A program made the translations under genes and the position numbers. A stretch of 64,000 nt of DNA from positions 806,001 through 870,000 of the forward strand of contig NZ_CP152375.1 of NCBI RefSeq assembly GCF_051132615.1, read 5' to 3'. This document shows positions 38,000 through 45,410 of the stretch, piece by piece. Numbering within the stretch: position 1 is the first letter of the stretch; every line of letters starts with the position of its first letter. The stretch comes from G051132615 sp051132615 (lineage in GTDB: Bacteria > Pseudomonadota > Gammaproteobacteria > Burkholderiales > Neisseriaceae). Under the pieces are notes generated by a model. The model did not search any database and was not told the origin of the DNA. It saw nothing but the letters and a program-made list of their open reading frames with translations.

Positions 38000-39093
38000 A
38001 CATTACCTCCACGAATTAATGCTGTCATTTGATAATTTTCGGTGTTTTTAGTTGTTGTTGTTCCATCTAAATTATCAGTTGTAACTGCTTTTGTTCCCAA
38101 ATTAAAAACTAAAGACATTGGTGCCAATTTATCACCACCATCAACTAAAATATTTCTATCAAACGCAAATTTTTCTAAATTAAGTTCTGTTTCTGGTTGC
38201 TCCGCTTTACAAGCCTTCGCAAAATTAAATATGGCATCCAATGAGTCAATATGTTCAGAAATCAACTCTGGATCGCCCCAAACGCCACCATCTTCTAAAG
38301 CAAACAAATATAATCCTGTCGTATCTTTACCATTATAATTATATGTACCAATAGCATATAAATGTGCAACAAATCTTAATAACTGAATTTCTGTTTGAGA
38401 GTGTTCTTTACTAGGATCATAACTTGCCGATTTAGAAAGCGTCACTCCACTAGGTAAATCTACAGAAAAACTTGAGCTTGAAAGGCTAACGCCACTATTA
38501 ATTACATCCATTCGTTTACAACTGGTCAATGCAAAAATACCAGAACTTCTTAATAACTCAGGCTGAGCAATATTAGCGTCAAATTTCAACGTGCTTCCTG
38601 TTCCACCGCTTTGTAATAATGTACTACCTATCCCATATTGAAAAAATAAGGCTTTTGTACCTGTTTTAGCAGTAAACCCAGTAATTGTTGGCGGGCTATT
38701 TAAAATGGCTGCACCATAATTGCCCATATTACTGGATGAAGTTTCATCAATATTTGTCCATTGATTACTTGCGATATTTGAACCGAAGATCAGTCCATCT
38801 CCCGCACTAGAAAGCATAACATTTGCCGCATTTTGTGATAAATTAGCGCAACCAAAACTCCCTGCCATTTGGGCATCTTGGGAAATTTTACTGGTTGCCA
38901 ATCGAATATCCTGTTGAATATCTACTCTATTTAACGCCGTACGGTTTAATGTTCTGGTAGTCATATAACTTTCTGTCGCTGCCCAAATCACAACCACACC
39001 TAATGCACTTGCGATAAGAAGCTCTAACAAAGAGAACCCTCTCTGCTTTAGTGGACTTGTATTGTTAAATCTGTATTTAATTTTACTCATCAT
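37969..39093 (-). CDS. pilW: PilW/PilJ-like minor pilus assembly protein
   Basis: This 374-residue protein has prepilin site QRGFSLLELLIASALGVVVIWAATESYMT with Glu at +5 and a long globular domain, the size typical of PilW. It lies between pilV and pilX with overlap downstream. GGGAATC precedes the double ATG. Confidence 0.85.
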   Translation of the reverse strand: MMSKIKYRFNNTSPLKQRGFSLLELLIASALGVVVIWAATESYMTTRTLNRTALNRVDIQQDIRLATSKISQDAQMAGSFGCANLSQNAANVMLSSAGDGLIFGSNIASNQWTNIDETSSSNMGNYGAAILNSPPTITGFTAKTGTKALFFQYGIGSTLLQSGGTGSTLKFDANIAQPELLRSSGIFALTSCKRMDVINSGVSLSSSSFSVDLPSGVTLSKSASYDPSKEHSQTEIQLLRFVAHLYAIGTYNYNGKDTTGLYLFALEDGGVWGDPELISEHIDSLDAIFNFAKACKAEQPETELNLEKFAFDRNILVDGGDKLAPMSLVFNLGTKAVTTDNLDGTTTTKNTENYQMTALIRGGNVCADRSMVTN

Positions 39094-39113
39094 TAATTGA
39101 TTCCCATACCACC

Positions 39114-39761
39114 TTAATTATTGATGACTAGTTGGTAGCCATACCCAAGAGTCTTCTCAGCCGCACTACCACCTAGCTCTGCAGCTGTTTCAGCATCTGC
39201 CGATACTTTCCAAGCGATCTTAATCATTGTATCTTTTCCTGAATCATCACAACCTAACGCACCAAGTTTAGGCTTAGTCGTAGATTTTGCATTTGCCTTA
39301 CAAATTCGGTACTCAAAAGCCGTATTTACAGGCAATTGCTGTTTTAGCTGGCGAGTAAACTGACAAACTTGATATTGAGCAAGTTCGGTTTTAGTCATAG
39401 CAGTAGCTGAAGGTAAAGCAACACTACAAAGAGTAGTCGTCGTAGAATGTTTCTGAACATTTGATGAACTAGTGTAGTTAGTATACTCTTGCCAATCCCT
39501 AGTCACCAATAAAGGATTTGAAGCTATTTCACCCACATTTAAATGTGGGTTACCTCTCATGGCTTCTGCCATTGACTCTGCCAAAGTGGATACCACACCA
39601 GAGTACTCAGCCTCCCGAATACCCGAATATGTTTTTAACTGCATGGATAATAAAGCCAAAAGCCCAAAGCTTAAAATAAACACCGACAGCAAAATCTCCA
39701 GCAATGTTGCTCCTGCTTGTAATTTATATATACTCAAATTGTTTTTCATTTTAATCATCAA
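39114..39761 (-). CDS. pilV: PilV/PilI-like minor pilus assembly protein
   Basis: This 215-residue protein has an N-terminus LQAGATLLEILLSVFILSFGLLALLSMQL. The cleavage region reads QAG then ATLLE, with Glu at +5, and the GLLALxxMQ motif is typical of PilV. It sits between fimT and pilW, 20 bp from the latter. Confidence 0.85.
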   Translation of the reverse strand: MMIKMKNNLSIYKLQAGATLLEILLSVFILSFGLLALLSMQLKTYSGIREAEYSGVVSTLAESMAEAMRGNPHLNVGEIASNPLLVTRDWQEYTNYTSSSNVQKHSTTTTLCSVALPSATAMTKTELAQYQVCQFTRQLKQQLPVNTAFEYRICKANAKSTTKPKLGALGCDDSGKDTMIKIAWKVSADAETAAELGGSAAEKTLGYGYQLVINN

Positions 39762-39782
39762 TCTACCTAGTATTCACAATTT

Positions 39783-40427
39783 TTATGCCGGGCTACAGGC
39801 ACAACTACTATTCCCAACAGTAGGGTCACAATAGTTTGCTTTTCCTGAAGGGTCTAATAACACGACAGCACATGTCTGATTATCTGTTCCATATGCTGTT
39901 CCTTTTTTCTTAATTATAAAAACATAATTACGTCCTGCCATCCCAGAAACACCATATGACCCATTTGCATTGAAAATTAGAGGCATATCAACAGTCACTT
40001 TCTCTCCTGCTGCATTTCTAGCTTCTCCATAAACATCTATATTTTTATTAGCAAAAACTTGTCTACCAACACTGCCATTTGCCGCATAATTTTTATAACT
40101 AGTAACATCTGGATTTTCTTGAGTATTTGCGTAACTTAAAACACCATCATTCCATGCCCCACTTGATTGGCACCCGACTGTTGTCAAGGTATTTGAATTA
40201 ATAGAAATCGGACAAACAAATATTGGTTTACCACGGGTCATAGCTTCTGCCCTTGCCAAAGTTAAAACGTTTGCAAGTGCTCTGGCTTCTTTATCTACTT
40301 CATGTTTAGAGATAACGTTAACCACATTTGGTATCACAAATGCAGCAAGAATTGCAATTATAGCAATTGCAATCAACGCTTCAATTAAAGTGAAGCCTTT
40401 TTGTTTACATAAACCAACCAACTTCAT
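39783..40427 (-). CDS. fimT: FimT/GspH-like minor pilus assembly protein
   Basis: This 214-residue protein has the prepilin motif QKGFTLIEALIAIAIIAILAAFVIPNVVN and the GspH/FimT central domain with ALANVLTLARAEAMTRGKPIFVCP. It heads the minus-strand minor-pilin operon fimT-pilV-pilW-pilX-pilin-pilin. The C-terminus is Cys-rich (CDPTVGNSSCACSPA). GAGAG is upstream of the ATG. Confidence 0.87.
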   Translation of the reverse strand: MKLVGLCKQKGFTLIEALIAIAIIAILAAFVIPNVVNVISKHEVDKEARALANVLTLARAEAMTRGKPIFVCPISINSNTLTTVGCQSSGAWNDGVLSYANTQENPDVTSYKNYAANGSVGRQVFANKNIDVYGEARNAAGEKVTVDMPLIFNANGSYGVSGMAGRNYVFIIKKKGTAYGTDNQTCAVVLLDPSGKANYCDPTVGNSSCACSPA

Positions 40428-40883
40428 TATTATTCTCTCGCTTATTTAAAACTTCTATTTTGAATTGTACAACTTACTTATATATATGATTGTTTTACCA
40501 GACTAACGGTACAAAAAATCAAATAAAATACTTTAATTAACTTAAGTTATTTCCTGTGTTAACGCTAATTTTAACAAAAAACAAGCAAACAAAACGCAAA
40601 AAATGATTAAATTTTACATTTAATCAATAATTAATATATTTAATTAAATTGTTACAACACTGATTTATACATTTGTTTTAACATATTTGTCTCTCTATTC
40701 CAAACAGTTACACTATTATATTCGTTCTTAACCTTTTATAAACTGATTTTCTTTATATAGCCAGAAAAACCAAAATATTCAATGCTAACAAAATATTAAT
40801 TTCAACTTATTTACAACAACACAATTTTTTTTCTTTTTCTCTTGCCAAAATAAAAAAAATCAGTGATAATGCACAGTCTTGAT
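40428..40883. other. AT-rich intergenic region upstream of the pilin operon and tRNA-Thr
   Basis: This 456 bp stretch is very AT-rich with no gene-like frame. It must contain the fimT operon promoter (leftward) and the tRNA promoter (rightward). I cannot assign either with confidence, and see no long hairpin. Confidence 0.55.
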
Positions 40884-40959
40884 GCCGGTGTAGCTCAGTT
40901 GGTAGAGCAGCTGACTTGTAATCAGAAGGTCGAGGGTTCAACTCCTTTCGCCGGCACCA
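40884..40959 (+). tRNA. tRNA-Thr (anticodon UGU)
   Basis: A 76-base cloverleaf: acceptor GCCGGTG pairs with CGCCGGC (one G-U), discriminator A and encoded CCA. The D-arm is TAGCTCAGTTGGTAGAGCA, the anticodon loop CTTGTAA with TGT at 40917-40919, and the T-loop GGTTCAACTCC. It reads ACA/ACG-type Thr codons. Its 3' end borders the integrase gene and is the likely attachment site of the element. Confidence 0.96.
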
Positions 40960-40970
40960 TTAAAAACAAT

Positions 40971-41005
40971 GAGTTAGCTTATACAAAAAAGCTAGCTCTT
41001 TTTTT
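40971..41005 (+). terminator. Terminator after tRNA-Thr
   Basis: GAGTTAGCT pairs with AGCTAGCTC (one G-U), followed by a T-run of seven. If the element's left junction is within the tRNA 3' end, this terminator already belongs to the element. Confidence 0.75.
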
Positions 41006-41027
41006 ATATTAGACAGTTGTCTAATAT
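41006..41027. repeat. 22-bp palindrome at the integrase 3' end
   Basis: ATATTAGACA, GT, TGTCTAATAT: a perfect 10-bp inverted repeat with a two-base centre, ending three bases before the integrase stop. It may be a recombinase arm/core site, an operator, or part of a terminator. Confidence 0.7.
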
Positions 41028-41029
41028 AT

Positions 41030-41989
41030 TCACTTAACAGGCTGAACTTTGACAGGTTTTCTTTGGTAAATTTTTGCCATTGCTTCAGGGTTAGCGTGAC
41101 CCAGTAGTTTCTTATCATCACCATCACTTCTTGCCTTTGCTCTGATATCCCTGAACGTAAATCTTTCCTGAATAATGCCTCTTTTTATACAATCAACAAT
41201 CAATCTTTGCCAAGCTGTTTGTATACCACTTGAACTGTATTTTTGTCCTCTGGAATTAACCACCAGATATTCTGATGAAAAAGGAAACTCTTTTTTGGCT
41301 CTATTCACCACATCACGTAAAGCATCCGACCAAACAACAATAATCTTTGTACCTGTTTTATTTTGTTCAAAAAATATCCCTTCATCTGAAATATCAGAAT
41401 ACTTGATTTTTAATAAATCAGCTTGCCTTTGACCTGTTATATAAGCTAAATCCATTAAAATCTGAATATGTGTAGTGGCCTGTTGGTACACAGCGAGAAA
41501 CTCCCAATCTGCAATATACCGATCACAAGGTTTCTCTTGATGCTTTTCAACATATAAACAGGGATTTTTTTCAGCTAATCCCCAGCGTATGGCTTTCCTG
41601 AACACATGAGAAAGTAAAGCAATTTCTCTATTTGCCGCTATTTTCGCCTCTCTAGCATCAAGATATTGTGCAATGTGCTTGGGTAATATCGCTGTTGGAT
41701 CCATTTTACCAAACACACCTTTGAGGATTTGTAGATAGTACTTTTGATCCTTTATCGTTCCTTGAGCTTTCATTGGTAAAACATCACGTTCATATCTTTC
41801 AAAGATACTGAGCATTGCTGGCTTTTGATTTTCTATCTGAGTAATGCTGGATAAGGCTTTATACATACCCGATTCATCCCCTTTTTTCGCAAGCCTTGTC
41901 CATTTATTATGATGCACATAATAATAAGCCCCATGCTTCAGATAGACATATCGGGGAAGACCTGTATTTTTAGTACGTGGTTTACCCAT
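41030..41989 (-). CDS. int: Tyrosine recombinase/integrase of the integrative element
   Basis: This site-specific recombinase integrates and excises the element at tRNA-Thr. The protein is 319 residues from ATG 41989 (AAAGGA upstream; the frame continues upstream to 42091 without family features). Seen: the N-terminal DNA-binding start GLPRYVYLKHGAYYYV, catalytic Arg in ITGQRQADLLKIKYSDI, box II FTFRDIRAKARSDGDDKKLLGHANPEAM, and the nucleophile Tyr in KIYQRKP. In box II the usual HxxR is read as FRDIR. It lies 70 bp from the tRNA, with the excisionase-like gene overlapping upstream. Confidence 0.93.
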   Translation of the reverse strand: MGKPRTKNTGLPRYVYLKHGAYYYVHHNKWTRLAKKGDESGMYKALSSITQIENQKPAMLSIFERYERDVLPMKAQGTIKDQKYYLQILKGVFGKMDPTAILPKHIAQYLDAREAKIAANREIALLSHVFRKAIRWGLAEKNPCLYVEKHQEKPCDRYIADWEFLAVYQQATTHIQILMDLAYITGQRQADLLKIKYSDISDEGIFFEQNKTGTKIIVVWSDALRDVVNRAKKEFPFSSEYLVVNSRGQKYSSSGIQTAWQRLIVDCIKRGIIQERFTFRDIRAKARSDGDDKKLLGHANPEAMAKIYQRKPVKVQPVK

Positions 41990-42215
41990 ATTGACCATCC
42001 TTTGCAAAGATTGAAAAATCAGGCTCTGAAGCATATTGTTTTTCCTGAATCGCATCTTCATATAATCGCCATGTTGTCCGAGGTTTACCATCCCGACGTT
42101 TGGAGTATTTCACCCCTAATTTATCCAATGCCCTACATTGTGCAGCGGGTTGTTCTAATCCTGTAATTTCCTGTATGTCCTCATCAGTCAGGCAGGAATT
42201 TAGATATTCAGCCAT
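41982..42215 (-). CDS. DUF4224-type protein, probable excisionase
   Basis: This is a 77-residue small DNA-binding-like protein. The pattern SCLTDEDIQEITGLEQPAAQ followed by LDKLGVKYSKRRDGKPRTTW fits DUF4224, which is often encoded beside integrases and thought to be a recombination directionality factor. It overlaps the integrase start, so the two are coupled. Confidence 0.75.
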   Translation of the reverse strand: MAEYLNSCLTDEDIQEITGLEQPAAQCRALDKLGVKYSKRRDGKPRTTWRLYEDAIQEKQYASEPDFSIFAKDGQYG

Positions 42216-42240
42216 TTCAATTCCCTCTTAAAAATAAAAA

Positions 42241-42258
42241 TGACCCTTAAGAGGGTCA
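42241..42258 (-). terminator. Terminator after traM
   Basis: TGACCCT / AGGGTCA with a four-base loop, then an AT stretch TTTTTATTTTT on the minus strand. Confidence 0.75.
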
Positions 42259-42282
42259 ATCAATAAAATAGTTAAATTGGCA

Positions 42283-42702
42283 TCAAAAAAGAGAACGAAG
42301 AACCATGCCAATCACGATACCCACCATACCGATTATCAAAAGATAAACCTTATTTAAGGTTGAATCCTTACTAGCCAATGAATGTTTAAATTCAGATAGA
42401 TGAGCATTCACTATACCAATAACCTGTTCTTCAGCTTGTTCAGAAGAGCGTTTAGCCTCACCCATTAGCTCCATTAAAACCTGTTCCCGATACTTTTTTA
42501 TTTCAGAAATGGAATCCAAGAGTTTTTGCGTTTCTTTCTGAAGAGCTAAAGAATAGGCAGACTGATTTTTTTCTTGAAGAAAAAGCACTGCAACAATTGG
42601 ATCATCAGCCGTTAATTTGACCCCTGATATCTGAAACACCTGTTGAATGATATGATCAATATCATCATCATTCTTGATTCCCTGCTCTGCTGAATAATTC
42701 AT
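42283..42702 (-). CDS. traM: TraM-like conjugal transfer protein
   Basis: This 139-residue protein has an acidic N-terminus, a helical middle (QKETQKLLDSISEIKKYREQ), and one C-terminal membrane helix (YLLIIGMVGIVIGMVLRSLF). The layout and position directly after a TraL-like ATPase match TraM of RP4-type transfer regions. It overlaps traL by 35 bp. Function in transfer is accessory. Confidence 0.65.
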   Translation of the reverse strand: MNYSAEQGIKNDDDIDHIIQQVFQISGVKLTADDPIVAVLFLQEKNQSAYSLALQKETQKLLDSISEIKKYREQVLMELMGEAKRSSEQAEEQVIGIVNAHLSEFKHSLASKDSTLNKVYLLIIGMVGIVIGMVLRSLF

Positions 42703-43417
42703 CTTGTGCTAATTGCCCCCATATATCATTTCTGACTTGTTTTAAACGTTGACGTGGCATCATAGTGAAATCAGGATGATTGGCTATTTCATCAAAAGTT
42801 AGATTTAACATGGTCATCTTATGAATATCTTTGCCAAATGTGTCAGGATTACGAGGATATAACTCAACGGTTTTAATGATCTTGTCCCGATGATCCTTTA
42901 CAAATTTAAATTCAGAAAAAGATTTTCCTGATTCTTCAATCTGTCCAAAATGATGGTTAAGCCACACAACCACATGTGCCTGTATCCCTTTTACCGTTTT
43001 AAACAATCCATCCAAACAATCCTTTTGTGCTTGGCCACCAGCAATAACTGAATGGATATACAATTCAACCCCACTGTCTGCCAGTAAAGCATCAACCGAG
43101 TTTTCAGCCATATAAGACATTAAGGGGACAAATGTTGCCGCCCCATTATCCACAACAGCAATACCATCAGCTTCAACAAGCTGTTCAATCAACCCGTCAA
43201 AATTTCGGGAATCAATATTGTTATTATTGTTAAGGATATTGACCACAGACACATCCAAAGCCTTATAACGGCTGAATGTTGGATTCACAGGATCAGTATC
43301 AAAACAATGAACTGGCGTATCCTGATTGGCTGTTCTTAAGTATTGAGCAATAAAGGAGGCGACCAGTGATTTACCCACACCACCTTTACCTTGAGTAATT
43401 AAATGAACTTCTTTCAT
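42668..43417 (-). CDS. traL: TraL-like ParA/MinD-type ATPase of conjugal transfer
   Basis: This 249-residue P-loop ATPase has deviant Walker A ITQGKGGVGKSLVASFIAQ at the N-terminus, DTDPVNPTFSRY after the first strand and VVDNGAATFVPLMSY as the Walker B region. These fit TraL of RP4/IncP transfer regions. It could be read as a partitioning ParA, but no ParB is near and the next gene is TraM-like. Gene order trbM-traL-traM suggests an accessory transfer operon. Confidence 0.8.
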   Translation of the reverse strand: MKEVHLITQGKGGVGKSLVASFIAQYLRTANQDTPVHCFDTDPVNPTFSRYKALDVSVVNILNNNNNIDSRNFDGLIEQLVEADGIAVVDNGAATFVPLMSYMAENSVDALLADSGVELYIHSVIAGGQAQKDCLDGLFKTVKGIQAHVVVWLNHHFGQIEESGKSFSEFKFVKDHRDKIIKTVELYPRNPDTFGKDIHKMTMLNLTFDEIANHPDFTMMPRQRLKQVRNDIWGQLAQDELFSRAGNQE

Positions 43418-43436
43418 ATTATACCTCTAAAAAAAT

Positions 43437-43458
43437 ACAGCCTGAAAAATCAGGCTGT
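43437..43458 (-). terminator. Terminator between trbM and traL
   Basis: ACAGCCTGA / TCAGGCTGT with a short A-rich loop; on the minus strand it is followed by TATTTTTTT. It lies between two co-directional genes. Confidence 0.8.
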
Positions 43459-43463
43459 TTCAG

Positions 43464-44027
43464 TTATTGATTAACCCATTTACCACCATTGTATGGATCA
43501 CCAATATATTTCACAGAATCAACGTTATATGTCCACCCATGATTAAAGTATGCGGTACAGTAAGATGGGCGAGCATTTTGAATAATATATTTTGAGATCA
43601 CACTAGGTATGCTCGCACAAGAAGATGAACGAGAAATTCTTTTCCCTGAAACGCATTGTTGATACTCAGGGTTGGGGACTTTAACCAGCTTGCGATTGAC
43701 CCGATTCAATTCATCTGCATCACAGCGACCAGCACCTTTTGATATCGCACTAATTAAAGAAGGCATCCCTTCTTCTTTGCTAGATGGGCAGATACTTAAA
43801 AAATCCTTGCGTGCTTTTATGGTGTCAGACATTTTTTTCTTGTGAATAGTGAAATATCGTTTCAATGATGGAGCACATTCACTTGGCTTCTCACCACTGG
43901 ATAAACACAAAATAGCTTCACAAGACAATCTGGTATCCCCTGTTAGGATATCCTCTTCAGCAAAAGATAATGTTGAGGTCAAAAACAAAGCTAGCCCCAT
44001 AAAAAAAGAAAATAATTTAAATTTCAT
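43464..44027 (-). CDS. trbM: TrbM/KikA-like secreted conjugal protein
   Basis: This 187-residue periplasmic protein has a signal peptide (residues 1-23, ending LSFA). The mature N-terminus carries the TrbM pattern: RLSCEAILCLSSGEKPSECAPSLKRYFTI, then KARKDFLSICP. It has eight or more Cys, so disulfides are likely. TrbM proteins accompany conjugative T4SS genes; exact role unknown. The dyad-rich region 44.08-44.22 kb lies upstream. Confidence 0.8.
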   Translation of the reverse strand: MKFKLFSFFMGLALFLTSTLSFAEEDILTGDTRLSCEAILCLSSGEKPSECAPSLKRYFTIHKKKMSDTIKARKDFLSICPSSKEEGMPSLISAISKGAGRCDADELNRVNRKLVKVPNPEYQQCVSGKRISRSSSCASIPSVISKYIIQNARPSYCTAYFNHGWTYNVDSVKYIGDPYNGGKWVNQ

Positions 44028-44079
44028 AAAGTATCTTTCAAAGAATAATAATTAAAAAGGATGAAGGCTGCCTTTATTG

Positions 44080-44217
44080 CCGCCAAGCCCCTAAAGCGAT
44101 GCTTTAGGATTTCGCAGTTAGGCGGTTCTGGTTTCCTGTAATAGATTTTTGTCTAAAACTGTTCGTGAGACTCACGACGGACGATTCCCTGATAACGCAA
44201 CGACCAGAATGTTGCGT
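44080..44217. other. Dyad-rich noncoding region, candidate oriT
   Basis: The 44028-44417 interval has no gene. It contains a nested dyad CCGCC (44080) / GGCGG (44125) enclosing CCTAAAGC GAT GCTTTAGG (44090-44108), a second dyad TCGTGAG A CTCACGA (44163-44177), and a third ACGCAAC / GTTGCGT (44195-44217). Density of inverted repeats in front of trbM-traL-traM is what oriT looks like in IncP-type systems, where it lies near traK-traL. I cannot name a nic site with confidence. Confidence 0.5.
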
Positions 44218-44306
44218 AGCACATTACTGCGCTTCTTTCCCTTGTTACCAAACGAATATAAGTATTCATCGGAGTTATTCGGGCTAAATTGTTAATGAGC
44301 ATGTTT

Positions 44307-44333
44307 TGTATATATTTGTCTAGATTATATACA
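44307..44333. promoter_or_regulatory. Dyad TGTATATA-N11-TATATACA
   Basis: A perfect 8-bp inverted repeat around 11 bases, between the candidate oriT and the repressor gene. It may be a regulator binding site, possibly for the neighbouring CI-type repressor. Confidence 0.45.
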
Positions 44334-44381
44334 CTATAAATATTAAAGTAAATGATTTATGCACAAATAGATTAAAAAAAA

Positions 44382-44397
44382 AGCTGCATACGCAGCT
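44382..44397 (-). terminator. Terminator after the repressor gene
   Basis: AGCTGC / GCAGCT with loop ATAC; the minus strand continues into nine T. Confidence 0.85.
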
Positions 44398-44417
44398 AAA
44401 TATTTATCTTTTAAAAA

Positions 44418-45065
44418 TTAATTATTGGTTACTATCCAACTAAAAGCATATCCAAGAATATGTACCTCTTCTTTTTGAACGGTTTCATCAGGGTACTCTA
44501 TATTATTGTATGCACTAAGTCGTAGGAGATTATTAGGTAAGTTAAAAACTTTTCTGATTCTAAACAAACCTCCATAAACAATACCGTAAAGTTGACCATC
44601 AATAATATTTTTTGAAGAAGTATTAAGAATAACTAAACTTGAATTAGGAATGACTGGAGACATACTATTGCCTTCCATCCGAGTACAGAGCGCGTCCTTT
44701 TCATCTACTTTAGAATTAATCAGAATACTCTTAGGGATAGAAAATGTTTCTTCAGATTTTTCATATTCTCTTGACATGCTATTCCTTTCTATAATTGAGA
44801 GTATCTGCTCTCCACTACAAAAAGGAATTAAAACACTGTCAGCATCAGAGGCAATCGCTACAGGATAAAGGTTCTGATAAGGCAAAGGATATGAACAGAT
44901 TTGTGCTATTTTGAATAATATATCAATAGAAGGTTGATTTCGTTTTCGTTCAATAGCGGAAATGCTTCCTTTAGAGGAAAAACCAAGATCAAGAGCTAGC
45001 TCCTCTTGAGTTAGCCCTTTATGCTTTCTTGCTGCCTTGACCCATTCTGAAATATCTATGTCCAC
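44418..45065 (-). CDS. CI/LexA-type repressor with S24 peptidase domain
   Basis: This 215-residue repressor of the element has an N-terminal HTH (AARKHKGLTQEELALDLGFSSKGSISAIERKRNQP, about residues 10-45) and a C-terminal S24 domain with the nucleophile in MEGNSMSPVIPNSSLVILN. The general-base Lys is expected in the LFRIRKVFNL segment, where the aligned residue may be Arg, so self-cleavage competence is uncertain. The start codon is GTG (45065) with GGTGAG upstream. It is divergent from a Cro-like gene, the classical lysogeny-type switch, and by analogy with SXT/R391 may link transfer to DNA damage. Confidence 0.88.
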   Translation of the reverse strand: MDIDISEWVKAARKHKGLTQEELALDLGFSSKGSISAIERKRNQPSIDILFKIAQICSYPLPYQNLYPVAIASDADSVLIPFCSGEQILSIIERNSMSREYEKSEETFSIPKSILINSKVDEKDALCTRMEGNSMSPVIPNSSLVILNTSSKNIIDGQLYGIVYGGLFRIRKVFNLPNNLLRLSAYNNIEYPDETVQKEEVHILGYAFSWIVTNN

Positions 45066-45133
45066 AAATTACTCACCCTAAGTATTTTTATAGAAGACTA
45101 CACAAGTAAAACTAATTTGTCGGCAATGTTTTG

Positions 45134-45168
45134 TGGACAAAAACAAAAAAAGTGCATAAACTATACAC
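45134..45168 (+). promoter_or_regulatory. Promoter and overlapping operator of the cro-rep operon
   Basis: TGGACA (45134-45139) and TAAACT (45157-45162) are 17 bases apart, in front of the Cro-like gene. An imperfect dyad GTGCATA AAC TATACAC (45152-45168) covers the -10, a good place for a repressor. TTGTGGACA at 45131-45139 recurs inverted at 45059-45067 across the repressor start. Confidence 0.65.
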
Positions 45169-45194
45169 ATTTATTATTTTAAAGGAGATGAAAT

Positions 45195-45410
45195 ATGTCA
45201 GAATGTTTAAATATTGGTTTAAAAAAAGCGATTTCTTATTTCGGAACACAGGTAGAGCTTGGCCGTAAATTAGGTGTCACCAAATCCGCTGTAACTAGCT
45301 GGAAAAAAAAACGTAATCAAATTCCTGCACATATAGCCGTATCTATTGAAAAAATTACTGATGGCGCAGTATCACGTGAAGATGTAAGACCAGACCTATT
45401 TATTAAATGA
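45195..45410 (+). CDS. Cro/YdaS-type DNA-binding protein
   Basis: This 71-residue HTH protein resembles the Cro/YdaS antitoxin type: KKAISYFGTQVELGRKLGVTKSAVTSWKKKRNQIPAHIAVSIEK is a full helix-turn-helix with a Cro-like recognition part, followed by ITDGAVSREDVRPD. AAAGGAGATG precedes the ATG. It is divergent from the repressor and overlaps the rep-like gene by four bases (ATGA). Confidence 0.82.
   Translation: MSECLNIGLKKAISYFGTQVELGRKLGVTKSAVTSWKKKRNQIPAHIAVSIEKITDGAVSREDVRPDLFIK

Noticed and set aside
42668..43417. Chromosome or plasmid partitioning ParA
   Set aside because: No parB nearby, and the downstream TraM-like and upstream TrbM-like genes point to TraL.
44080..44125. CCTAAAGC-GAT-GCTTTAGG hairpin resembling the terminal stem of the Neisseria tracrRNA
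   Set aside because: No anti-repeat complementary to the CRISPR repeat is found beside it, and its outer dyad and neighbours fit an oriT-like region better.
44221..44270. ACTGCGCTTCTTTCCC near 44225 as an IncQ-like nic site or CRISPR anti-repeat
   Set aside because: Only five to six bases match either pattern; too weak to call.
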